DNA of 64,000 bases from Neurospora intermedia (taxonomy: Eukaryota; Ascomycota; Sordariomycetes; Sordariales; Sordariaceae): contig BTPP01000012.1 in assembly GCA_037102815.1 (NCBI GenBank), positions 62,001-126,000 on the forward strand. The letters run 5' to 3'. Under the pieces are notes generated by a model. That model saw nothing but the letters and a program-made list of their open reading frames with translations. It had not been told where the DNA came from and did not search any database. Positions 1 through 10,719 of the stretch are shown here, piece after piece (position 1 is the stretch's first letter; every line of letters begins with the position of its first letter). Made by a program: the position numbers and the translations under genes.

Positions 1-296
1 TAAGGTTTCCCAATAACTGCACAACCTGGAAAACCGGGAACTCGGACAAGAAGACGAAATAACAAGCGAAGAATTGGACCCAAGAAATGCCGGACACCCA
101 AAGACTAAGATGACCGACCGGTAGAGCGAACGACAGGCTAAGGTAGGTAGGTAACCCGCAGCTATCATGACAAGGAAAGAAAGCCAACAATTGCTTGATT
201 GAACTACGCCCAAAAAAAAGCGAAACGAGGGAGGTTCAAGCATCCGAACAATTCACTCCCCCTGTGTACTTCGACTCCATTCAAACCTGCCATGAC
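1..296. other. 3' flank of the CENP-C gene
   Basis: Non-coding sequence to the left edge. It holds an aggtaggtaggtaac motif (about 142-156) of the kind scattered through the window's intergenic DNA. A reading frame from 195 runs across the end of the CENP-C gene and is a shadow. Nothing else is recognised. Confidence 0.5.
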
Positions 297-2817
297 CTAA
301 GCAGAAGCAGAAGCGGCAGCAGATGTGTCCAACACGGAGTTTTCTGCCCCACTGACACCTTCGTCGCCCTCCGAGGATGGCCTGACCTGCACCTCGCACC
401 CTTGCGAGAAGAAGACGCGAGCAGGCTGGTCGTAGTCGTTTTCAATCGAGTAGTAGTTGCCTGTTTTCGTGCACCAGTGTCAGTGTCAGTTCTGTCAACA
501 ACATATCACAGTACCAATAGCGTGGGAAGGTTGATGGCCAAAAAAAGAAAAAGAAAAAGAAGAAAAAAACATACCCCTCGGCACAAACCACATCCCCCCC
601 TTTCCAATCCTAAACACCGTCTCATTCACCGTCACCAACACCCTCCCCGTATACACAAAAAAGGTCATGAACATTTTACGTGAGTTCTTGGGCCTCTTGA
701 CGGCTCCGGGTGGCAGATCCACCACGCCCGCGCCAAAGAAGCCTTCGTTGACCGTCTTGGCATACCTGAACGCCGCGTCCTTGACTTTCTGCGTGCGAAT
801 GGCTCGGCCCGAAATAGCCAGCTGCTTCTCCTGCACTTCGACCTCGTCGTCCAGCGCGGGCGGGTGGAACTCGTGTTGCGGGTACCAGGTGACCACGTCG
901 CCTCCGAGAATGCCGGGGTTGAGCTCCCAGGGTTCTGGAGGGGAAGGGTCTTCGTCTCTTTGGGCCCGGCGGGAGGTGCCACCAGCGGCAGCATTGTTGC
1001 CGCCACGCTTAGTACCCCGGCCACGGCTGCGAGAGAAATCCACGACTTCTTCCTCCACGCGCACGACTTCTTTGATGGTGGGCAAAACGAATTTCCTCTT
1101 ACGCGCCACCTCCCCGGCACTAGATCCCTTGGAGGACTTGGGCGCGTGGTCGGCGACGAATTCGTCTTCCTCGTATTCGTAGTCGACGTGCTCGTTGCGC
1201 CAGTAGGCGAGGGGCTTGAAGGAGTGGCGACCGGAACGGGTGCGGATGATGGCGTTGCTGTCGCCGGGGACTTCGCGCCTGTTGATGACGAGACCGCGAG
1301 ACTTGGGGAGGGGAGGGCCGCGGGGAATGGCAATGGAGGTATCGGCATCGGCGGCGGGTACGGGAGAGGGTTGGCGCTTGCGGCCACCTTTCGGTTTTGT
1401 GGCCTTGGTGGCCTTGGTGACCTTCTCGTTGACGGGTTCGGCGGCGGGGGTTGGGGCTCTACCCTTTCCTTTGGCGGCCCTGGATCGCGAGGGACCGGCT
1501 TGAACGGGTTCTGGTTCTGGTTCCTCGACTTCTTCTGGCGCAGGGGTGAGTGATTTCCTCGGCCTTCCTCTGCCCTTGGCGGGTGCAGGCGCGGTCTCGG
1601 TACGTTGGCGCTTGGGTTGGCGACTGGAGGAGGACTCTTCAGCATCGGTAGCGGGTTCTTCCACGGTGCGCCGTTTCCTGCCTGGTTTGGCTGCGGGGGC
1701 CGGTTCTTCCACGGCTGCGGCCTTGCCCTTGGCTCCCCTTCCTCGCTTTCCAGCAACCTGGGGCGCGACTTCTTCTGGTTCACCCTCTGCCTCTTTCTCT
1801 TCCTCCCGCTCCTCCTCTTCTACTACGGGCGCAGCAGGTTTCCGTCCACGCTTTACAGCTGCGGGTGCTGGTGAGGGTTCCTTGGCCTTGGGCTTCCTTC
1901 CAGGCTTCTTCTTGGCGGCGGGCACAGACACAGCTTCGGGAGCTTCCTCTGGTTCCTCCTCTTCCTGGTCTGCCGGCTGCTCCTCCTCAACTTCCCCATT
2001 ATCCTCCAACATGGCCATAGACTCCTCAATGAACGCATCAGTCTCATCCGGCACCGCAGTGTTTTCTTGCTCCTCTTCCTCCGCTTCATCGTGATAGCCA
2101 TTTAGCCCGTTGACGCCGTTCGTCGTAGTCGGTTGAGACAGGGAGCGTCCACCAGCCTTGAGAGCCTCAAAGTTCAGTCTCCGCCTGGCAGTGTTGATAT
2201 CTTCTGCAGGCTGGGAAGAGGAACCGCGATCGTAGTTTTCTTTGTTGGCGCCAAGGGATCCACGAGTGGGCGACGAGCTGCGCGCCATTAGACGGTTCCG
2301 CGCGGGCGAGTTGACGACAACCTTGACCGGCGATCGGTTGGTGCGGCTGACGGGGAGGGGAAGTCGGCTGGCGTTGCCGTTGAGGAGAGCTGCTGGGGCG
2401 ATGCCGGAGGCTATTTCACAGAATAGAGTCAGCAATTACGCGGCGTGTTGGATGTCCGTATGACTATGTTGGGAAAACGTACTAGTGGTAATGTCCATGT
2501 CCTCGCTATCTGCCCTACCATCCTCCGAGGCGCCACCATCTTCGTCGTCTTCGCCTTGGTCTTCATCGCGGTCCTCGGTCGGCTTATGGGGAGAGGAAAA
2601 GAGGTCCTCAAGGGGTTGCATGCCATGTTCGTCGCGGATGCCCGAGTCTTTCAGGGTGACACCGGTTTTGCTGGAGAGTTTGTTAGCATACCCGGGTATC
2701 CTCGGAGAGATGAAGAGAGAGACCCGTGAGCGCATACCGGCCAGCAACTCCCAACTCGTACACATGCTCTGGCTCGGGGAACAGACTGCGCCGCGCTCCT
2801 GACGGTCGTGGCGCCAT
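297..2817 (-). CDS. mif2: CENP-C/Mif2 inner kinetochore protein
   Basis: CENP-C/Mif2 binds centromeric nucleosomes and carries the rest of the inner kinetochore. Four exons are read: 2817-2738, 2670-2483, 2410-575 and 460-297. The phases close exactly, giving 755 aa. The N-terminus has the Mif2 pattern (GRKTGVTLKDSGIRDEHGM, residues about 26-44). A long acidic and basic, Pro/Lys-rich middle has several AT-hook-like GRxRK stretches (GRGRPRK, GRKPKA). The CENP-C nucleosome-binding motif is visible at about residues 475-500 (TRSGRHSFKPLAYWRNE). The C-terminus is a cupin dimerisation fold (about 610-755, with FFVYTGRVLVTVNE and VFRIGKGGMWFVPRG) that is completed only by splicing to the last exon (NYYSIENDY). 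The start MAPRPSGARRSLF fits the family. It diverges from the RNase H2A gene across a 643-bp shared upstream region. The identification is strong; the exact last-exon boundary is inferred. Confidence 0.9.
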
Positions 2818-3460
2818 CTTGTTGATTTGATGTCTGTCGTCGGGATAACGCTGACTTTCGCCCGCCCTTCAGTCGATTGTCGCGTGTTGTTGCACGTGGG
2901 TGGGGGGGTGGGTGTGGACTGAGTGTGAAGAGAGCAATTGAAGTGATTGCGCGGGCGGCCGAAGGAGCAGGCAACGAAGTGGTGGAACAGCAGCAAGCAC
3001 AACTGAATGGAGATGTACAGTGTAACCAAGCAGCAGGCAAATAATCAATGGCGGGATGCTAGGTGCTGAAGGTTTCTCAATGGAATGGAAGGTTGCTTAG
3101 GTGTTGATGCTGGGCGTGTCGTGCTTCTGCAGTGCCCGTTGCCCACTGGAAAGAGACCGTGACGGGGAGACCAGACCACCTCCAGGGTGTGGAGACCTTG
3201 GGCTCGACGGGAGTGGGGCATCAGCTCTGAGACCTGGAGCTTGTAATTGGTCGGCGCGTTACCAGACGCGTTCCCCCAACGTCAACTTTGTTGTTTTCTG
3301 TGACAACTTGAACCATCGGCAATTCATACAAGCACCCAATTCTTGCCCACGCAGCGCCTCGAGTCTTCGAACAACCGCAGTCGTATCCGCCCTCCATTTC
3401 ACAATAAAAACCACTATTAGTCACAACAACAGCCCGTACCGACCCCGACGACTAGCTATT
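2818..3460. promoter_or_regulatory. Shared upstream region of mif2 and RNase H2A
   Basis: These 643 bp lie between two divergent start codons. An open frame reads into the RNase H2A gene from 3101, but it has no family similarity and is treated as leader. No TATA box or specific operator is recognised; the region is a bidirectional promoter by position only. Confidence 0.4.
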
Positions 3461-4606
3461 ATGGCCGACATCCAAGACGAAGCAGGACCCTTCCTGCCCC
3501 CGACCATCTCCCCTCCCGCCCTCCTTTCCGGCGTTTCCCAAACCTACTTCTCGCCAATTCCTCCTCAACTCCTCGCCGACAACACTCCATGCTGCCTAGG
3601 CGTTGATGAAGCCGGCCGTGGTCCTGTCCTTGGCCCCATGGTCTACTCGGCCTTCTACCTCCCTCTCACGCTCTCCGACCCGCTCCTAAAACAGAAGCAC
3701 AGCTTTGACGACTCCAAAGTCCTGACTCCCGCCGTCCGCCTATCCCTAATGAAGGAACTCTGCACCAAAGATACCGAGCTACACGACAACTGCGGGTATG
3801 CAACATCGTCGTTGAGTCCGTTGTCAATCTCGAGCGGCATGCTCAAAGCCAGCAAAGCCCAGATCTACAACCTCAACCAACAAGCCATGGACGCTACCAT
3901 TGCTCTGATAAAGGGTATCTACGAACGGGGTGTCAATGTTACGGATATCTTTATCGACACGATTGGACAGCCGGCGGCATATCAAAAGAAGCTGGAACGG
4001 GTGTTCCCGACGGCCAAGATTACGGTCGCGAAGAAGGCAGATTCGCTGTACCCCGTGGTGTCAGCGGCGTCAGTAGTGGCCAAGGTTACAAGAGATATTG
4101 CGCTCGAGGTCCTGTGGGCGGATCGGAGTAAGCAAATGCGGAAGAGGAAAAGGGATGACGAGGCTGGGCTTGAGAAGCGGGCAAAGCTGGAGAGAGGGGA
4201 CACAACAGGCACAAATGGCACAGATGCTATGGATGTTGACGAGCCATCACAAACTCAAGGCGGTTCGCCAAAGCCAGCAGAGGAGGAGGATGAGGAAGAG
4301 GAGGTGGAGACAAACGAAGCGATGGCATGGGGCTCTGGCTACCCCTCCGACAGCAAATGCGTCTCTTGGCTCAAGCAGAACATGCATCCGGTTTTCGGCT
4401 GGGGTCCTGAATGCCGATTCTCTTGGGGAACAGCAAAAGACATGTTGGAAACCAAGGGAGGGGTGAAGGTGGTTTGGCCGGAGGAAGAGGAGGAGGAGAC
4501 ACAAAAGTTAACCGACTTCTTCATGGCCAAGAGAGACCAAGCAGAGGTGGATGTGGATGACTTAGGGACATGGTTCGGTGCGCCTGCTGGGGTAGAATGT
4601 TTCTAG
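3461..4606 (+). CDS. rnh201: Ribonuclease H2 catalytic subunit A
   Basis: This is the catalytic subunit of heterotrimeric RNase H2, which cuts RNA in RNA:DNA hybrids and removes single ribonucleotides from nuclear DNA. One exon encodes 381 aa. The start MADIQDEAG is chosen because the preceding in-frame 120 codons look like leader. The signature GVDEAGRGPVLGPM gives the first acidic pair D49/E50. IFIDTIG (D166) and KKADSLYPVVSAASV (D194) supply the remaining metal ligands, and GSGYPSD carries the conserved glycine/tyrosine loop. Between the catalytic core and GSGYPSD lies an unusually long charged, low-complexity insertion (about residues 224-292: Lys/Arg-rich, then Gly/Thr, then a run of Glu/Asp). 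The C-terminal tail is also Glu-rich. A PIP-box-like QKLTDFFM occurs near the C-terminus, consistent with PCNA binding (inference). Confidence 0.93.
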   Translation: MADIQDEAGPFLPPTISPPALLSGVSQTYFSPIPPQLLADNTPCCLGVDEAGRGPVLGPMVYSAFYLPLTLSDPLLKQKHSFDDSKVLTPAVRLSLMKELCTKDTELHDNCGYATSSLSPLSISSGMLKASKAQIYNLNQQAMDATIALIKGIYERGVNVTDIFIDTIGQPAAYQKKLERVFPTAKITVAKKADSLYPVVSAASVVAKVTRDIALEVLWADRSKQMRKRKRDDEAGLEKRAKLERGDTTGTNGTDAMDVDEPSQTQGGSPKPAEEEDEEEEVETNEAMAWGSGYPSDSKCVSWLKQNMHPVFGWGPECRFSWGTAKDMLETKGGVKVVWPEEEEEETQKLTDFFMAKRDQAEVDVDDLGTWFGAPAGVECF

Positions 4607-5428
4607 GTGTAGTGGTTCCCTTCCAGATCTTCTGTCAGTCAATGCCTCCCTCCCCCTTTATGTCATGTCAACGATTGCGTGTTAACCGACATCCTCCCAG
4701 GTTTCTCGCAACAGCCAAGTGACTAGAACTTCTAATACTAAGTTCAACCCAGGCGAATGGTCGTCAAAATAAACCAAACACATTACGCTTAATACAATAC
4801 GCCCGGGCATACCACCTATCACGCATTCAAGCATCTTCAGTCTACCCTTGGATCTGGATTCTAGGCAGTTCCTGAATGGAAGAATCTCTAAACAACTCTG
4901 GCCGATGCGTTCGGTTTATTCTTATAGCCGCTCGCCAGCGTAGCAGCTCGGCAGTCATCACTCATCGCCTATCACCCCTCCCTCGGCACTCGTTACTCGT
5001 CACTGATGGTCTCCAATCTCTCCCGCGCCCAACTGTTGACTAATTCCGATGCACAAATACCTCTACATACATGTCCAGTAGACTTCGGACATCCGGATGA
5101 GCACATAGGCCGCAATGACCAAGAAGCTACCTCTAGCCTGCGAAATGCGAGGCAGCAGTGGATCACGACAGAGCATGCAGCTACGGTCTGACCGAGCAAA
5201 CCCAGCCCATTGTCAATGGATGTGATCATGAATCACAACCGCCTCTCCCTTAAATCATGAAGCTACCGCTTTCTAAACGAGTCCCGAAATCTTCCGTCAG
5301 CCAACGCCCAGTACCGTTATAAAGGACTCTTGTTCCCACCCAAATAACCATTGACCTTCCTCATTTGCAAGCCCTGCTGAAACTCAACAACACGACCCCA
5401 ACCACAACACCAAACCCGAAAATCCAAA
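4607..5428. other. Intergenic, 3' of RNase H2A
   Basis: 822 bp between convergent or tandem transcripts. Short open frames on both strands at 4993-5229 overlap each other and show no family features. A CT/CA-rich stretch just before 5429 resembles a fungal 5' leader. Nothing else is seen. Confidence 0.35.
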
Positions 5429-5885
5429 ATGTCTTGGCGACCACCCCCTATGTCCTCCACTGCGCGCCTCATTGTCCCCTTGCGCACCCCTATCCACACC
5501 TCCGATGACGCCTGTAACAACGCCGCCGTCCAGCTGCCGGTCTTTTGTCAGCACACCGGTCTTCAGGTCTATGCCTACGCAACCAACTCTGACGCCCCCA
5601 GCCCTTTGGCGACTGCTGTGAACGTCCAGTTGAGCTCGATTCCGGTGGAAGATGAGGGTTGGAGCCGGTATGTGGTGTTGAATGGGTTGACGCTTCCTCG
5701 GACTGGAAGGTGGAGGGTGTTTCTTTATGGGGTGGTCCGTAGTGAGGAGGTCTGGAGGATTCCGGCGGGCGATGTGCAGGTAAAAACTGCGTTCGTGGAT
5801 GTGGGTGGAGGTCCGTATTTGTGTAAGTGTTTTCCGTTGTCCACAGGGCTTGCCTGGGTTCCATGATGGACGCATGCTCATGTAA
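5429..5885 (+). CDS. Small protein of unknown family, paralogue of 6609-7052
   Basis: Not recognised with certainty. Two exons, 5429-5779 and 5847-5885, close in phase and give 129 aa ending in a short LPGFHDGRMLM tail; the 67-nt intron has donor GTAAAA and acceptor CCACAG. The protein is predicted beta-rich: VYAYATN, VNVQLSSIPVEDEG, VLNGLTLPRTGRWRVFLYG. The pattern of a hydrophobic strand, then L..L....G.WR, then F.LYG is reminiscent of the C-terminal half of velvet domains (the family of VeA, VosA and VelB), but the diagnostic N-terminal velvet motifs are absent. The velvet link is therefore only a suggestion. A clear relative lies 1.2 kb downstream in the same orientation, so this is a tandem duplicate pair. 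Confidence 0.55.
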
Positions 5886-6608
5886 GTGCCTGCTAGCGTA
5901 TTCGGAGACGCAAACGAAAGGGTCTGGCGGATTGCATCCGTCATCGTGATCATGCAGTGGTAGTGGATCAGAACTGTCTCTCTCCCTCACGGCGCGGATA
6001 GAGACACGAAGTTAGGAACCGTAGGTGCCATAGTTACTGCCTTTGGACACTGTCGAGTCTGCCACGGTCAATATTATTCATATGTGTGTGTCTTTCTTGT
6101 CAGTCAGATTTCCATCAATATCAGTCAGCAAGCACAATTCTGGTAACTAATTGAGCTTCCACAAACACCAAATCTGATGACAACGACTTGCTAGCAGATT
6201 AGATAGAGCCTAAATCAAAAGAAAGAAAAACAAAAAGGAAAAAAAAAAAGAGAAGCCAACAGATAGCACAGCCGATTGCTTGGTTCAACTGGCCCAGTAG
6301 CACGCTAGTGTACAAATCCCGCGGTGTACGACATGGACGGCACGCTGTCGGCCTTTGTCTTTGTTGAAAAGAACCTCATGATCTGCCCCGGCCGCGAATC
6401 GAACTCGAAGGCGGACGGGGTGGGAGATGCAGAGCTGGGACGGCACTACTGTTTGTGCTATGCGACCAGAATCGGACTGGTCGTTGTGGCTGGGGGGTGA
6501 TGGAAGGAGGTACGGCATGGGGGGTTATGAAGCGGAAGTGGCTACTGGGCAATTGATGCCTAGAGGTAGGTTGGCAGGCCTTGGGGGATGGGATGAGATC
6601 GGATACAA
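5886..6608. other. Intergenic between the two paralogues
   Basis: Contains an A-rich run (6220-6252) and no convincing coding signal. A long minus-strand frame across 5384-5990 is a shadow of the upstream gene. Confidence 0.35.
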
Positions 6609-7052
6609 GTGGTAAGGGAAGTGGAAGTGGAAGGAGCGGCTGCCTGGTGGAAGCCCGACACAACGTCCCGGCTTCCTTTGCCACCGCGATGTGCTCCTAG
6701 CAATGCCCAGCCACTGCATGTTTATGCGGTGTTCAACCAAGTCCAGCTCCTGTCGGTCCGCACCCAGCATCTGATGTTTTCTCCGATCCACGGCATCACC
6801 AACGGTATCACTAACAGCACCACCAACAGTACCACCAACGGCATCACAAATGGCATCACAAACGCAAATACCAACACCAGCACGACCCTCCCCACCCCTC
6901 CAATCCAAGTGACCCTCCACGTCCACCTCACCTCTATCCCTGTCCAAGACACCCTAGGTCAGCAATCCCTCGCCCTGTCCGGCCTTCGCTTCCAAGACGC
7001 CGGCGACTGGCGTGTGTGTATCTACGCTGCTCGAAACGAACGCGTGGTTTGA
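6609..7052 (+). CDS. Diverged or damaged paralogue of the 5429-5885 gene
   Basis: The open frame shares the layout of its upstream relative: LHVYAVFN, VTLHVHLTSIPVQDT, LALSGLRFQDAGDWRVCIYAARNERVV. The true start is unclear, because the first ATG is not conserved with the paralogue. Between the first and second strands it carries an insertion of imperfect 12-bp repeats encoding GITN/STTN units (about 6790-6880). The frame stops right after the region matching VFLYGVVRSEEV, where the paralogue continues. Coding-like sequence resumes in another frame, which suggests a frameshift or an unrecognised intron. It could be a pseudogene or a live fast-evolving gene. Confidence 0.4.
   Translation: MVREVEVEGAAAWWKPDTTSRLPLPPRCAPSNAQPLHVYAVFNQVQLLSVRTQHLMFSPIHGITNGITNSTTNSTTNGITNGITNANTNTSTTLPTPPIQVTLHVHLTSIPVQDTLGQQSLALSGLRFQDAGDWRVCIYAARNERVV
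6790..6882 (+). repeat. 12-bp tandem repeat encoding (G/S)(I/T)TN
   Basis: About seven imperfect copies of ggcatcaccaac-like units run head to tail and are in frame with the surrounding open frame. The paralogue upstream lacks them. Confidence 0.75.
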
Positions 7053-8775
7053 AGTATCGATGCCGGTGTGGTGAAGGTGGTGAACCCGGCGACTTGGGAT
7101 GGGGTGGTTGCTGGGTTGGGAAGGAGACCGGATTTGTGTTAAGTGTACTTACCCTACTCGGTATCCGCTGTGACACTGACTGCTTTGGCCTTGACTTGAT
7201 TACTGCTTGCAGAGGTTGGTGTTTGGTTGAATGTGTTTGCTGACATTTCCTTGGGATTCTGTAGCGAACGATGAGAAGATGTTGTTGAGAAGGGTTGGAA
7301 GGTGGTGGCAATGATAGAGGGGAGTGATTGGCTATGGGAGTTGGTCAATGAGGGATGGACGTGATGCGGAAATACGGCTTGTGAAAGAGGTGAGAGATGG
7401 GAAACGGAAGGCTGTAATGGTTGGATATGCTTTGTCGGGACAAGCCATTCCACGGCAAACTTATTATTGGCTAGAGGTACAAAATAATGTGAAAGCAGGG
7501 TCCTCGTAGTACACACCAAAGCCCCGACATTCTCAACATCGGTCTCCTTACTCCTTGCAGAGACATATTACTCGCTCATCAAGGCCTGTTATCATTCTGA
7601 ACATGGTGATTCAGTTAATGGCAATGTGATTGCAATCATTGCTCAGCCAATTCAAAGTGTCCTTGCTGCAGTCCGGACGGGCTGGGATGGGTCTCAAGCG
7701 GAGAACCGAACATTGCATTTCCAGCGGCCTTCGAAGGACACAGCAGTGACGCCCGCGATTAGACCATCAACCCGTGCCATCCCTCATCCCGATCTCCTTC
7801 TCAATGCTTCGACGCCCTATTATCTCAACCCCGCGCCTAAAGAGTATCATGAGCATATCAAGTAGTAGAAGCAGCGCCGCCTCCCTTCTTCATGCTTTGT
7901 TTGTTGAACTATGCGGAAGGGAGTGATTATGGTGAACGATGTTGTGGTAGTAAAAGTCATGATTCATTGAAAAGAAAGAAAAGAGGTGGAGGGAGGAGGA
8001 TGACATCTGATTTATGTACAGGGCAGCCATGTGTGGATCGTAATCCACTAGTGCCAAGAGGATGCCAAGAGCTGGTGATGGCTTCAACATCGTTCACTTT
8101 CCTTTCGACTTCCATAAGTTACTTTTGAGCGGCTGCTAGGTACAAAGGTCTAGCCCAAATTTAATATCTCTGCTCGCTCGCTCACTTAGCTCTCTTGGGA
8201 ATAGTACATTGATTAAGAGTTGAGGGTAGTTGGAGAAATGCGGTGGGTATATGGCAGGGGGTTCCTCATTAGGGGGATGTATCTCAATTCGAGATCAATA
8301 AATGAACCAGACTACGGTCAATGAAACGAAGTGCCACACGACAGAAGGTGAAGGGAAACATGAAGCTGGAAAGACACGATAGTTTGAACATGGGTAGAAG
8401 GCAAGTTGGGTGAAGATACAGATTTTACATGTACCCCAGGCAGCATTACATTTACTGGAAGAATGAAAGAACGTTGCCAATATACGCAAGTAGGGCTTAC
8501 AGACAACCGCGGCAATAGAATTCGCTGTTCAAGGCCTACAGGCACTGTGACAATGTTCAAACAGTACGTCCGGAGACCTCCAGTCGAGGTGCCGATGCAT
8601 GTTGAGACTCTACGACTGCACTTTGTCCGTCGTTCCATGCCTCATGGCGCAGTAGATATACTGACGCAGGTGGTGCATATGTGTTTTCAATTGGTTATCA
8701 GGCATTCCAATATGTCATTGCGGCATCGGGGATGGGCTGGAATGTCTTGTATTCGGAATACCAAGCTAATATAAA
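7053..8775. other. Gene-poor stretch
   Basis: 1.7 kb with only short open frames (longest about 120 codons, low complexity or antisense to each other). No domain, tRNA or repeat was recognised. It may hold untranslated parts of neighbouring transcripts. Confidence 0.35.
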
Positions 8776-9379
8776 TTAGAAATGGAACATTGTCGGGATG
8801 TCCTTCCATCTCGTCTCGGAGTCGCTATTCAACTTCAATGGCGGGTGTAGATGTAGAATTCCGAACTTGTACATCATTCTCTTGTTGACGGTCTCTTCTG
8901 CGATAGAGTCTATTGAACTGCCCAAACCCGAATCCGTCGTGTGTCTCTCCTCTTTCTTCTTCTCCACACCGGTCGGGGCCCCCTCGTCTTCGTCGTCGTC
9001 GACGGACTCAATCAATGTTAGACTCTGCATATACTTTATCTGGTAACACATTGTATATTGTTACAATAATGGTGAGGTACTTACGGCTAGCCGAGCCATG
9101 AGCTCGGCTTCTGTCTCCGCTGCCTCCTGCTTTTTGACGAGCTCCTAATCCATATTGTTAGCAAGTATTTCTGAACATCACGGCTAGCATACAAACTTAC
9201 ATCGTGGGCGCGGCGCTGCTCCCCGAGTTTCCTTTTGAGGACCAGAATCTCCGCCGATGTGGTCTATGCAAATGTATTGATTAGCAATGTGTCAGTAACA
9301 TACAACAATTGAAGACAAAGCATGGATATTGTGAGGATACCTTACGAGGCTGGGAAACTCGGTGACGGCGAGGTGCCAT
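8776..9379 (-). CDS. Small four-exon coiled-coil protein, family unknown
   Basis: Four exons, 9379-9341, 9263-9201, 9144-9085 and 9039-8776, all joined in phase 0, give 141 aa. All introns have good donors (GTATCC, GTAAGT, GTAAGT) and AG acceptors. The protein begins with a basic tip (MAPRRHRVSQPRK). A short helical, probably coiled-coil segment follows (about residues 14-54: EILVLKRKLGEQRR, KKQEAAETEAELMARLA). Next come an acidic DDDEDEG patch and a Ser/Glu-rich motif, GSSIDSIAEETVNKR, then a tail ending in IPTMFHF. No known family is recognised. The GSSIDS.AEETVNKR motif recurs at 51291-51335, just behind the scrambled GIY-YIG copy, so this small gene belongs to a dispersed family. The clean exon phasing argues that it is a real gene. 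Confidence 0.6.
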
Positions 9380-9619
9380 TTCGTCTGATTCACGTGTGTT
9401 GGTCGGTTGGGAGGTTCAACTCCTTTTTTTGCCGCTCGACGAGGTGACCAAAGGCATTGCGTCTCTGCACTAGCTCTGACCACGTTAAAGGGCAGGTTCC
9501 CAGGCGGCACCACGTGGAGGTTGCAGAGGCCGACTTCGCCGCCCCCAAATTCCGTCTCCAGTGACGGTGCGGAAAATGGACCCACAGGTTGACGTGCCGG
9601 GGGATTACCACTTTCAACT

Positions 9620-9690
9620 AATGTTGAAAGCCGTCAACTCCTCGCATGTTTGGGGAAACTTGCGGTAGTATGCCAACTTGTGACAGGCTC
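9620..9690 (-). repeat. Duplicate of the terminal exon at 9842-9900
   Basis: About 50 bp (gttgaaagccgtcaactcct and onward) matches gttcaaagccgtcaactgct at 9842 with scattered substitutions. On the minus strand both read as short protein-like ends (Y..KFP/ACFSKL, then GVDGF). This looks like a local duplication of a 3' exon region. Confidence 0.5.
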
Positions 9691-9829
9691 AGTCAGCGAC
9701 CGACAGCGCAAACAACCGGATTGCCATTAAGCAATCCAGCGTACCTCGCCAGGTCGATGCAGGACCGAACCACACCTTACTAGGACAAGCCGTTCAGGAC
9801 CCATGGAGCGATGGGGCGGAGATGTGACA

Positions 9830-10556
9830 AACGCAGTCAGCTGTTCAAAGCCGTCAACTGCTCGCGAGTTTCGAGAAACAAGCGGTTGTCAAGTAAGCCT
9901 GGTGTGTCAAAAGCGAAAGTCAGTTGACGTGATGACATAGGGATGCGAATATACCTTGGACCGGTAGAACCATACATCTCGAGGCAGCCCAGCTGTGAAG
10001 CAAGGCGCGAGCTGAGGAATGCAGCCTGAGGACCTGTCAAGCTCAAGGAGAGCGACACTGTCAACGGCGCAAAGCGTCCCATCGATGGCATGCAGCGCAG
10101 TGACTGGCGTGACCTCGATTCGACAGGTTGTCTGGCAGACGGCCTTGAAGCTCAAAAGAGCAATTCAGCACCCACGGCGGACTCGAGGAGATTCGATGCC
10201 TGTGAAAGTGCGTCAAGAAGCTCTGTAGAGACAAGAGTGTCTCTTGATGTCTTGAACAGACGCGATGCTTCAACCAGGCGTCAGTGCGAAAGAGGAACTC
10301 ACAGTCTTGGAGCGCCATCAAACTCGGGTCGATATGTTGACAGAGAGAGGGTCTGAAGCGTGCTCGATAACGAGTTCGGAATTTCGAAGCTCGAATGCGG
10401 CCGGGCAAGACTCGGACGCGGATCGGAGGAAGCGAGCGAAGTGGGAGCGAAAAAGGACAAGGTTGGACTTGGTTTGGGTGTCAGACCAATGGAGACGAGA
10501 GGAAACCTAGGGTAGCAAGATGAGTTGAAGATGCCAGGATCCAGAGTCGGATGCAT
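9830..10556 (-). CDS. Possible multi-exon gene, structure unresolved
   Basis: Three protein-like segments lie in order on the minus strand: a Ser/Pro-rich start (MHPTLDPGIFNSS, from about 10554), a helical segment around 10270-10155 (LFKTSRDTLVSTELLDALSQ), and a segment at about 10155-9907 (HAIDGTLCAVDSVALLELDR). Candidate donors exist at GTGAGTTCC (about 10299) and GTATATTCG (about 9950), with an acceptor CCAG before 9905. The second and third segments lie in different frames without an obvious intron between them. The gene is either damaged or spliced in a way I cannot resolve. No family is recognised. Confidence 0.3.
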
Positions 10557-10719
10557 GGCAGACGTCTCAGTCGAAATCAGAGAAAAGGGTGAGGTTTGTT
10601 TGAAGTTGCAATGAAAAGTTGATGTCTGACTGAGAACAAGCGAAGAACACAGCCAAAAGTAGGACGGGGGAATGGGGGAATTAAGTAGCTGGAAGGATTG
10701 GACTGTGCACAAGTGCAAA

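Noticed and set aside
665-1783. 372-codon minus-strand frame inside the CENP-C gene
   Set aside because: Out-of-frame reading of the CENP-C exon. It is Pro/Arg/Ser-rich because the real frame is Glu/Lys/Ala-rich; no start context or domain.
3101-3460. N-terminal extension of RNase H2A by 120 codons
   Set aside because: In frame but unlike the family, rich in Cys/Arg/Ser, and followed by a good start at MADIQDE. Treated as leader.
6376-6410. Possible tRNA 3' half on the minus strand (ggccgcgaatcgaactcgaa)
   Set aside because: It resembles a B box, but the flanking bases do not form a 5-bp T stem and there is no D or anticodon arm nearby.
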